Origin: Roseiarcus sp963759955
GTDB taxonomy: Bacteria; Pseudomonadota; Alphaproteobacteria; Rhizobiales; Beijerinckiaceae
Assembly (NCBI GenBank): GCA_963759955.1
Contig: CAVXCA010000090.1
Coordinates: forward strand, 1-64,000
Direction: 5' to 3'
Length of the DNA: 64,000 bases
Under the pieces are notes generated by a model. That model did no database searches. It was not told the origin of the DNA and was given only the letters and a program-made list of their open reading frames with translations. The position numbers were made by a program, and so were the translations under genes. This document shows, one piece after another, positions 55,601-62,362 of this stretch. Numbering within the stretch: the stretch's first letter is position 1; the number at the start of each line of letters is the position of its first letter.

Positions 55601-58300
55601 ATCGCGAGCGCGCTCGACGACTTTCGTCAGGCGCAAGCGATCTTCGCCAAGCTGTCGGCCGCGGCGCCGAACGACGGCGGCCTGAAAGGCGACGTCGCGC
55701 TCGCCGAGTCGAAGGTCGGCGAGGCGCTCGAGCAGCTCGGCCAAAACGACGCGGCGTTCGCCGCGCTGCAAGACTCCGCCACCCTTCGCCGCGCGCTCGC
55801 CCAAGCGGCGCCCGACAACGCAACCGCGCAAAGCGACGCGGCCGAAGCGGAGTTGGATCTCGGCCTGATCGAGCTCAAACGCGGCAACGGCGCGAACGCC
55901 GACGCAACGCTGCGCGACGCTTACGCGATCGCGAGCGCGCTGAGCGGGCGCGACGTCGCCAACGCGGTCCTGAAGCGACTTCTTTCTCGCACCGAGGAGG
56001 GCGTCGGCAAGTCGCTCACCGCGCAAGGCGATCTTCCCGGCGCGCTGGAATTCTTCAAACAGGGTCAGGCGATCGCGGTCGCCCTCGCCGCCCAAGCGCC
56101 GAAGGACGCCGTTCCCGCGCAAGACGTCGTGCTCGGCGCCTTGGAGATCGGCGATCTGGAACAGCGCCTCGGCGACGACGCCAGCGCCGAAGCGGCCTAC
56201 CGGGACGCGCTCGCGGGCGCGCAAAAGCTGATCGCGAGCGATCCGACCAACGCGGTCTTTCAAGACTACGCCAACGGGTTGAACTTGAGCCTCGGCGACG
56301 TCGCAAAGGCGCGCGCGGACTCTAAGAGCGCGCTCGCCGACTACACGCAAGCCTTGAGCCTCGCCAAGGCGCTCGCCGCCAAGGACCCGAGCGCCGCGGA
56401 ATGGCGACGCGACATCGCAGCCGCAGACATTCGCATCGGCGCGCTGACGCTTTCGGGCGGCGACGCTGACGGCGCGCTCACTGACTTGCGCGAAGCGCTG
56501 ACGATCGCGCGCGCTCTGGTCGTCGCAGACGCCGGCGATACCGACGCGCAAGGCAAGCTCGCCGACAGCGACCAGGAGATCGCCAAGGCGCTCGTCGTCA
56601 AGGGCGACGAACTGGGCGCGCTCGCGGCGATGAGCGAAGCGCAGACGGCGCGCGAAGCGCTCGTCGCGCGCGCCCCCGGCGACGCGCGCTTCGTCGCCGC
56701 GCTCGGCGCCATGTTCGTCACGCTGGGCGATCTGCACGCCAAGGCCAAGCGCTCCGACGAGGCGATCGCCGCCTACCGTCAAGCCGTCGCGGTTTTCGCC
56801 AAGCGCGCCGCCGACGCGCCGAAGGACTTTTCCGCCGCCGACGGCCTGGCGGCCGCGCAGGACCATTTGCGGGCCGCGCTGCGCCTCACCGGCGACGCGA
56901 AGGGGGCGCTCGCGGCGGCGCAGGCCGCCTACCAGGCGCGCAAGGCGATCGTCGCCCTGGCGCCGAGCGCCGCCGCGCCGCAGCGCGGCCTTTCCGTCGC
57001 GGCGGCCCGCGTGGGCTACGCCCTGGAGCAGACCAACGATCTCACCGGCGCAATCGCCGCCTATCGCGAGGGGGTCGCCGCCGCGAAATCGGAGGGCGCG
57101 CTCGCCAATCCGCCACAAGATTGGCCGCAGGACGTCGCCACCGCGGATCAATGGCTCGGCATGGCGCTCACAGACGCCAAGGATCCCGACGGCGCGCTCG
57201 CCGCCTATCGCGAAGGCGCCGAGGCGCTCGCCGCCATGCCCGCCGCCGACCCGCCCGACGCGGCTTGGCGCATTCTGCTCGCCGGATTGGATTCGCACAT
57301 CGGCGCCTTGCTGAAAGCGCGCAACGACCTTGCCGGCGCGCTCGCCGCCGATCGCAGCGCCGAGGCGCTGCTGACCGCCGCCGCCGCGCAGGGCGGGACT
57401 TCGGTCGAGGAAAGCCTCGCCGCCGCCAAAGAAGCGATCGCGCTCGTCCTCTATGCGCAAAGCGACGCGGCCGGCGCGGCAGCCGCGAGAGCGGAGGCGA
57501 TCCCGCTGCGCAAGGCGATTGCGGGACAGGCCCAAAGCGACGCCAACCTGCGCGCGCTGGCGGCGGACGAATTGGGCGCCTGCCTCGCGAAGGCTGCGGG
57601 CGGCGGCACGGTCTGTCAGGATGCGGTGAACGACTCGCGCCTGGCCGCGTCGCACGCTCCCGACGACGCGAACGCCGAATTCGCTTTGCACGCCTGCCTC
57701 AACGCCCTCGGCGCAGCCGAGGCCCAAGCCGGCGACAGCGCAGGCGCTGAGGCGACCTTGCGCGAAAGTCTGGCGCTCGCGACCGCTTGGCTCGCCAAGG
57801 CGCCGAGCGATACGCGGTGGCGGTTCGGCGTCTCGCTCGCGGCGGAGCGTCTGGGCGCCGTGCAATTCGCCGCCAAGGCGTACGACGACGCGCTCGCCTC
57901 GTTCGTCATCGCGCGCGATGCGGTGGCGGCGTTGGTCGGCGTCGACAAGACAAACGCCGCCTGGACGGCCGCCCTCGCCCGCAGCGTCGGCGAAATCGGC
58001 CTCGTCGCCAACGCCGAACTCCTCGCCAAGAACTACGCGGGCGCCCTGGCCGCGCTCGACAAAGCGACCCCGGTCGCTCCGGACCAGAACTGGCTCGACC
58101 TCATCCGCGCGGCCTCATTGATGTTCCAGGGCCATGCCGACGCGGCGCGCGCGCTCTATCTGAAACACCGCGGCGAGACCACTTACGGCGGCAAGAGCTG
58201 GGAGGAGGCGACGACGGAGGGCTTCGCGCTGCTGCGCGCCAACGGCCAGACCAATCCGCTGATGGACCAGATCCAAGCGCTGTTCGCCGCGCCGAAATGA
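52691..58300 (+). CDS. DUF4062 - nSTAND NTPase - membrane helix - TPR protein
   Basis: A 1,869-residue multidomain protein. Residues about 5-170 are a DUF4062-like domain (LNLFVSSPGDVQSERERIDF, ACDLVVAIFGARLGSPLPAQ, PYPSGTAYEVLTAIEARREG). Then PGLAAFDETRRSVFFGR opens a STAND-type NTPase: Walker A GASGSGKS at 256-263, Walker B at Asp371 (RLLVGVDQAERLL), with the arginine-rich MALRSDAYARF and winged-helix-like RPTHEALLRIWP after it. A charged helix leads to one membrane helix at about 715-735 (GIGLVAALALAAIAGWQWW). The last ~1,100 residues are TPR-like repeats with a recurring GDxxGAL pattern. Built like a bacterial NLR-type sensor (effector, NTPase, repeats); target unknown. A serine protease gene follows after 34 bp. 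Confidence 0.85.
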   Translation: MANETVLNLFVSSPGDVQSERERIDFVVERLNAEFAGRARIRTIRWETRFYSSHETFQTQIPEAAACDLVVAIFGARLGSPLPAQFPPMPTGEPYPSGTAYEVLTAIEARREGRGVPDIYVFRRPNAPLVALDASDRAEIEAQWRRLTEFFEKWFRNRSGEFLAAFQEFSTTDEFADKVEDCLRQWLARRGFLAKGATWDRARLGSPFPGLAAFDETRRSVFFGRGLVIDQAIRRLREIEAPPSDAHSAPFLLIIGASGSGKSSLLRAGLAPRLVLPGVFPEIDLWRRALTIPDADPFSSLAESLLSPDALGPELAQGAFRTKELLAKQLAGDPDAAIAPLREALDKAAAARQAEQKFEAPRPARLLVGVDQAERLLIETEPALATRFCALLSALARHRLASVVMALRSDAYARFQAIDALVALRDAGATLDLMPPTPSELEEMTTRPVAMCDPPLAFEQKDGRSLAAQLVADAHGGDALPLLQMTLSRLSAAEAARGDGVLRFADYHGMDEAVTETANEALAGLEASAREQLPDLIAGLVRDVAADPLTGAPTPVIGALDRVRFEKGRPERAALVEAFVAKRLLTAEGDAASQRVRPTHEALLRIWPEAVAIIAEAAHLIRVRHALEPIAREWAEAPSEDKARHLDISPALLDGAQRYVARYGAEASQATRDFVAAASAAAEARRDRERKEQERRLADAQAIAAANQRIARRTGIGLVAALALAAIAGWQWWTADAARKDAQAQRDRAENALNLATRTANDLVFDLAQRFRSATGMPVAIVKDVLDRARSLQQQLVGSGESTPDLTASVASAQLESAITLRDFGDSAGALTLARQSYATLAPVVAAERSNVVGQRNLAVADNLIGGLLTDQGDLDGALAQYNAALAINDALVKAHPDDAALLRERSIALDNIAKVQKARNDLPAALQAFRDSLALSEKLAAAKPVDVTLQRDVGVAHSDIGDVETTQGQIASALDDFRQAQAIFAKLSAAAPNDGGLKGDVALAESKVGEALEQLGQNDAAFAALQDSATLRRALAQAAPDNATAQSDAAEAELDLGLIELKRGNGANADATLRDAYAIASALSGRDVANAVLKRLLSRTEEGVGKSLTAQGDLPGALEFFKQGQAIAVALAAQAPKDAVPAQDVVLGALEIGDLEQRLGDDASAEAAYRDALAGAQKLIASDPTNAVFQDYANGLNLSLGDVAKARADSKSALADYTQALSLAKALAAKDPSAAEWRRDIAAADIRIGALTLSGGDADGALTDLREALTIARALVVADAGDTDAQGKLADSDQEIAKALVVKGDELGALAAMSEAQTAREALVARAPGDARFVAALGAMFVTLGDLHAKAKRSDEAIAAYRQAVAVFAKRAADAPKDFSAADGLAAAQDHLRAALRLTGDAKGALAAAQAAYQARKAIVALAPSAAAPQRGLSVAAARVGYALEQTNDLTGAIAAYREGVAAAKSEGALANPPQDWPQDVATADQWLGMALTDAKDPDGALAAYREGAEALAAMPAADPPDAAWRILLAGLDSHIGALLKARNDLAGALAADRSAEALLTAAAAQGGTSVEESLAAAKEAIALVLYAQSDAAGAAAARAEAIPLRKAIAGQAQSDANLRALAADELGACLAKAAGGGTVCQDAVNDSRLAASHAPDDANAEFALHACLNALGAAEAQAGDSAGAEATLRESLALATAWLAKAPSDTRWRFGVSLAAERLGAVQFAAKAYDDALASFVIARDAVAALVGVDKTNAAWTAALARSVGEIGLVANAELLAKNYAGALAALDKATPVAPDQNWLDLIRAASLMFQGHADAARALYLKHRGETTYGGKSWEEATTEGFALLRANGQTNPLMDQIQALFAAPK

Positions 58301-58334
58301 CCGCCGTCTTGGCGCCGCCCGCCAGCGCTCCCAT

Positions 58335-59384
58335 ATGCGAGGCATGTTCGGATCCAACCTCACTCCCGAAGTTCTCTACGCGCTCGACGCCGAAGGCGCG
58401 TCGAGCGGCCCCGGCCAGCCCTCGTCGGCGGACGACGACGCCGCGCTCGACGCCTATTCGCGCGTCGTCACGGGGGTCGTCGAGCGCGTCGGCCCCAGCG
58501 TCGTGCGCATCGACGTCCGCCGCGAGGGCCGAAGCGCCGGCGCGGGCTCGGGCGTCATCATTTCGCCGGACGGCCTCGCGCTGACCAACAGCCACGTCGT
58601 GCAAGGCGCGCGCAGCGTCGCCCTGACCACCCTGGAGGGGCGCGAATTCCAGGCGCGCGTGCTCGGCGACGACCCCGACACCGACCTCGCGCTGCTTCGC
58701 GTCGACGAGAACGTCGCGTTGCCGGCGGCGCGGCTCGGCGACAGCTCGCGCTTGCGGCGCGGCCAGATCGCGATCGCGATCGGCAACCCGTTGGGCTTCG
58801 ACGCGACGGTGACCGCCGGCGTCGTCTCGGCGCTCGGCCGCTCGCTGCAATCGCGCACCGGCCGGATGATCGAGGACGTCGTCCAGACGGACGCCGCGCT
58901 CAACCCAGGCAACTCCGGCGGGCCGCTCGTCTCCTCGGCCGGCGAGGTCATCGGCATCAACACCGCGATCATCATGGGCGCGCAGGGCATCTGCTTCGCG
59001 GTCGCCTCCAACACCGCCCATTTCGTCGCCGGCGAGATCGCCCGCCACGGCCGCGTGCGCCGCGCCTATATCGGCGTCGGCGCCGCGACGACGCCGATCC
59101 CGCGCCGCATCGCGCTGCGCCTCGGGCTCGCCCAGGCCAGCGGCGCGCGGCTCCTCAACGTCGACCAGAGCGGCCCCGCCGCGCACGCCGGCCTGCTGAC
59201 GGGCGATCTGATCGTCGCGCTCGACGACAAGCCGGTGACCGGCGTCGCCGACCTGATGCGCCTGCTCGACGCCGACAAGATCGCCCGCACGGTGAGCGTC
59301 GACTTCATCCGTCGCTCCGAGCGGTTGCGGCTGTGGATAGGTCCGCAAGACCGCGCCCTGGCGGCGTTGCCGCGCGCGAGCTGA
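58335..59384 (+). CDS. HtrA/DegP-type trypsin-like protease with PDZ domain
   Basis: The 349-residue S1C protease has His87 (LTNSHVVQG), Asp117 (PDTDLALLRVDE) and Ser194 (LNPGNSGGPLVSSAG), then one PDZ domain (RAYIGVGAATTPIPRRIALR to VALDDKPVTGVADLMRLLDA). Unlike ordinary HtrA it has no signal peptide or membrane segment: the N-terminus is polar (MRGMFGSNLTPEVLYALDAE), so it should remain in the cytosol. It is 34 bp after the nSTAND gene on the same strand, suggesting a shared transcript. No strong ribosome site precedes ATG 58335. Confidence 0.9.
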   Translation: MRGMFGSNLTPEVLYALDAEGASSGPGQPSSADDDAALDAYSRVVTGVVERVGPSVVRIDVRREGRSAGAGSGVIISPDGLALTNSHVVQGARSVALTTLEGREFQARVLGDDPDTDLALLRVDENVALPAARLGDSSRLRRGQIAIAIGNPLGFDATVTAGVVSALGRSLQSRTGRMIEDVVQTDAALNPGNSGGPLVSSAGEVIGINTAIIMGAQGICFAVASNTAHFVAGEIARHGRVRRAYIGVGAATTPIPRRIALRLGLAQASGARLLNVDQSGPAAHAGLLTGDLIVALDDKPVTGVADLMRLLDADKIARTVSVDFIRRSERLRLWIGPQDRALAALPRAS

Positions 59385-59404
59385 GCGCGGGCGTGGGAAC
59401 AGGC

Positions 59405-59435
59405 TGTGGATAACCTGTGGATAAGCTGGGGATAA
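59405..59435 (-). promoter_or_regulatory. Three DnaA-box-like repeats at 11-bp spacing
   Basis: TGTGGATAA at 59405 and 59416 and TGGGGATAA at 59427; the first two are perfect complements of the DnaA box TTATCCACA, the third has one mismatch. They lie between two convergent genes, so a promoter role is unlikely and DnaA titration is the natural guess. Confidence 0.7.
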
Positions 59436-59444
59436 CTGGACGAT

Positions 59445-60092
59445 TCAGCGCGGCTTCGGCGCCACCAGCGGCCCCGGCAGCGCGGCCTCGGCTTCGGCCC
59501 GCAACAGCGCTTCATGATGGGCGACGAAGCGGCTGGCGACGAAAACGCCGATGAGGGCGGCGATCAGCGCGGCGAAGCCGACCGGACGGGCGTAATGCTC
59601 GAACGCTCGCCCGAGAAAAAAGCCGCCGAGCCCGAAGATGGTCGCCCAGACGACGCCGCCGAGCGCGTTGAAGAAAAGAAATCGCGGCCAGGGCAGATGA
59701 TTGACGCCGGCGAGAAACGCCGCAAACGCCCGCAGCACCGCGACGAAGCGGCCGAAGAACACGATCTTGCCGCCGTGGCGCTGAAATAGATATTGCGCGA
59801 CCTTGAGCCGCCCTTCGTCGACACGGATGTAGTTTCCGTATCGGTAGACAAGCGGAAAGCCGAATTCGCGCCCGACCCAATAGCCGGCGTTGTCGCCGAC
59901 GATCGCCGCCGCCGCCGCGCAGGCTATGACCAGGGCGATATGGAACTCGCCGCGCCCGGCGAACACCGCGGCGCTCACCAGCGCCGTTTCGCCCGGCATC
60001 GGCACCCCCGCGCTTTCCAGCGCGACCAGGGCGAAGATGGCGAAATAGCCGTATTGCGCAACCAGGAGATGCAGGTGGTGCAGAAACGGCAT
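59445..60092 (-). CDS. DedA-family membrane protein
   Basis: The 215-residue protein has the DedA/VTT pattern: FAIFALVALESAGVPMPGET, GDNAGYWVGREFGFPLVYRY, the conserved basic loop HGGKIVFFGRFVAVLRAFAA and FLAGVNHLPWPRFLFFNALG, with four to six membrane helices. DedA proteins act as flippases for undecaprenyl phosphate or phospholipids and affect drug tolerance. Convergent with the protease gene; nothing nearby points to a specific substrate. Confidence 0.88.
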   Translation of the reverse strand: MPFLHHLHLLVAQYGYFAIFALVALESAGVPMPGETALVSAAVFAGRGEFHIALVIACAAAAAIVGDNAGYWVGREFGFPLVYRYGNYIRVDEGRLKVAQYLFQRHGGKIVFFGRFVAVLRAFAAFLAGVNHLPWPRFLFFNALGGVVWATIFGLGGFFLGRAFEHYARPVGFAALIAALIGVFVASRFVAHHEALLRAEAEAALPGPLVAPKPR

Positions 60093-60134
60093 GGGCGAAG
60101 TCTCGGAGCGCGCGGGAATTGGCGCGCCCTCCTC

Positions 60135-60500
60135 TTACCCCAGCGCTCGCCCGCCGGTAAGCCGGCGCGCGTTGGCGCGCACGGTGCGATGGGCCGGGGC
60201 GAGCGCCGCCTCGGCGACATCGGCGAGGCCGTGCGCCGCGTCCTCGACGGTGCGCACGCCGCCGAACGCCGCGCTGACGAGAAAACTCCCCCATGCGATC
60301 TGCGCGGCGAACGCGCCCTCGACGGCGGCGGACAGCTTTTCGTGAACCATGCGCTGCGCTTCGCGCGCCTTCTCGCCCGAGAGATCGAAGCCCGGGATCA
60401 GCAGCCCGCGCGTGCGCGCGGCGATCGTCACCGCCGCGTCCGAGCCCGCCCGCGCCGTCGCCTTGGCCATCCGAACGCTTCGTCGCGTCAATCCGTGCAT
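60135..60500 (-). CDS. Phasin-like small protein
   Basis: A 121-residue, alanine-rich, probably helical protein starting at ATG 60500 with GGAGG six bases upstream. The pattern (AARTRGLLIPGFDLSGEKAR, EAQRMVHEKLSAAVEGAFAA, APAHRTVRANARRL) resembles small phasin-like proteins of Hyphomicrobiales, which coat polyhydroxyalkanoate granules or are of unknown role. The longer upstream frame is not supported. Identification is by general resemblance only. Confidence 0.55.
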   Translation of the reverse strand: MHGLTRRSVRMAKATARAGSDAAVTIAARTRGLLIPGFDLSGEKAREAQRMVHEKLSAAVEGAFAAQIAWGSFLVSAAFGGVRTVEDAAHGLADVAEAALAPAHRTVRANARRLTGGRALG

Positions 60501-60630
60501 CGGCTGCCTCCGTGATTGCGGACCGCGCCGCTCCGGAAACGGACGGCGCGCGCCTTGTTGCACCGCACAAAAACGCAATATGCGCTCGTCGTCCTCGCGT
60601 GACAAGGCCCGCAAGCCGGTTCGGGGACGA

Positions 60631-60660
60631 TTGACATCTTCCCTCGCACCCTCGTGATAG
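60631..60660 (+). promoter_or_regulatory. Candidate promoter of the DUF423 gene
   Basis: TTGACA (60631-60636) with TGATAG at 60655-60660, 18 bases apart, 32 bp upstream of the ATG at 60692. The -35 box is perfect; the -10 is weak. Confidence 0.45.
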
Positions 60661-60691
60661 AGTGACAGAGGATCGTCGACGGAGCCCGCCA

Positions 60692-61058
60692 ATGCCCCAA
60701 GCCTCACGAAGTCTCGCGGCCCTCGCCGCCCTGATGGGCGCCGTCGGCGTCGCTATGGCGGCGCTGGCCGCCCACGCCGGCGGCGGCGAAGTCGGCGCGA
60801 CGGCGGCGCTGTTCCTCATCCTGCACGCCGGCGCGCTCGTCGGCGTCAGCGCACACATGCGCGTCGGCGGCGACTTCGAATAGCTTTGCGATCGCCGGAT
60901 TCGCGTTGGCGGCGGGCGCGATCCTGTTCAGCGGCGCGCTGGCGACGCACGTCTTCCTCGGCGTGCGGCTGCCCTTCGTCGCGCCGATCGGGGGCGGCGT
61001 GATGGTTCTTGCATGGCTCGCCCTGGCGATCGCTTTCGGCGCGGCTCGATCGTCTTGA
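60692..61058 (+). CDS. DUF423 family membrane protein, one frameshift
   Basis: From ATG 60692 (GGAG upstream): RSLAALAALMGAVGVAMAAL, AAHAGGGEVGATAALFLILH, AGALVGVSAHMRVGGD in one frame; then FAIAGFALAAGAILFSGALA, THVFLGVRLPFVAPIGGGVM, VLAWLALAIAFGAARSS in another. Removing one T in GACTTCGAA near 60876 joins them to a four-helix membrane protein of about 121 residues, the size and hydrophobic pattern of the DUF423 (YgdD-like) family. Function unknown. Confidence 0.8.
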
Positions 61059-61230
61059 CTTACGCCGACGATCTCGTTGAAAGGACCATCCGCCATGAGG
61101 CGGGGCACGGCGGCGCCGAGACGAGTGCTGAAATGATCGTTCCAAGAACGCTGACCCGAAAGGCGCCAAAAGGGCGCGCGGACGCTCCCGGACGTGGCCG
61201 GCTCGCCGCTGTCGACGAGCGAGCGGTTCG

Positions 61231-62308
61231 ATGAGCGGCGCGATCTTTTTCGTCGTCGACGCGAAGTTTTTTCCGTTGGCGGCCATTCAGGCGGTTCGCG
61301 CCCTCGAAATGAGCGATCGCGAAATCGGCGTCCATGTCTTCGTCGACGGAAACGGCAGCGACGAGGTTCGGTTCGATCCGCAGGTCCTCGCCGAGTTCCT
61401 CCGGGCGCCTTCACTTGCATCGCGGCGAGTTGGCGCCTCTGACGCCGGTAACGCTGCCGACGCCAAAAGCGTGGCCTCGCGAGATTTACGGGCGACTTTT
61501 CGCTCCGCAGGCCCTCGACGCCGATCGTCTGCTCTATCTCGACGCCGACATCATCATCGACGGACCGCTCGACGAACTCTTTTCGCTCGACATGCGCGGG
61601 GCGGCGCTCGCCGCAACCTACGACGTCGCCATCGAAGTTTCATTGGACCGAAACAGCCAGCATATTTGCGCCAAGGACCGGCCGGCCGGAGCGCGGTATT
61701 TCAATTCCGGCGCTCTGCTCATCGATCGCAAGCGCTGGCTCGATCGCGACGTGGCGGGCCAAGCGCTGTCGTTTTTCCCCCAGCGCCGCGGCCTGGGCTT
61801 TGTCGATCAAGAGTTTCTCAACTTTCTCTTCCCGGATTGGCTGCCGCTCAGCCCGCGCTGGAACTGTCAAGTGACGTTTCTCGAAGCCGGTTTGCAGGAG
61901 GCGATCAATCCGCACGTCGTTCACGTCACCGGATTCGTGAAACCGTGGCACCGTGAATTCGCCGATCAGTATCCGCTCTACGCCGAGAAGTACGCCTCGA
62001 TGGTCGATGCGGCGCACGTCGATCTCGAACAATTGCCGCCGCTCATTCGCACCCCCGCCTTCAAACGGACGAAGCGATGGCGAATCAACCTGCATTTGCA
62101 GGTCTACAGATTGGGGATCGTGACCCGCCGGACGCGCGCCCATCTGGCCGCCTGGCGCAACCGGCGCGCTCGGTTCATTGAATTCTTGTCCGCATCCGCT
62201 GAACAAGGCTTATTCGCCGACGCGTTCCGCTTCACGCCGACGCCCGCGTTGGAACCGCCGGACTTCGACGGCCGGACCTTCCGCGCACGGTCGACGGCAC
62301 CGGCATGA
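61231..62308 (+). CDS. Family 8 glycosyltransferase, one frameshift
   Basis: The GT8 core is clear: the N-terminal IFFVVDAKFFPLAAIQAVRA, the metal-binding Asp-x-Asp in DRLLYLDADIIIDGPLDELF, then ARYFNSGALLIDRKRW, GLGFVDQEFLNFLF and NPHVVHVTGFVKPWH. It transfers a hexose from a nucleotide sugar, often onto lipopolysaccharide. Removing one T in GAGTTCCTCC near 61396 joins the two frames (AESSGRLHLHRGEL), giving about 358 residues. No ribosome site stands out before ATG 61231. The gene is alone, convergent with ade. Confidence 0.85.
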
Positions 62309-62362
62309 CGGGCCTGCGCCCGTTCCCGCCACAAACCGAAGCCCGATTTTCACGCAAGCGCT

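Noticed and set aside
52586..57865. A 1,759-codon open frame on the minus strand
   Set aside because: It is the antisense shadow of the DUF4062-nSTAND-TPR gene: a GC-rich frame with no recognisable domain; the plus strand carries clear motifs.
59405..59435. Chromosomal origin of replication
   Set aside because: Only three boxes, no AT-rich unwinding element and no origin-associated genes nearby.
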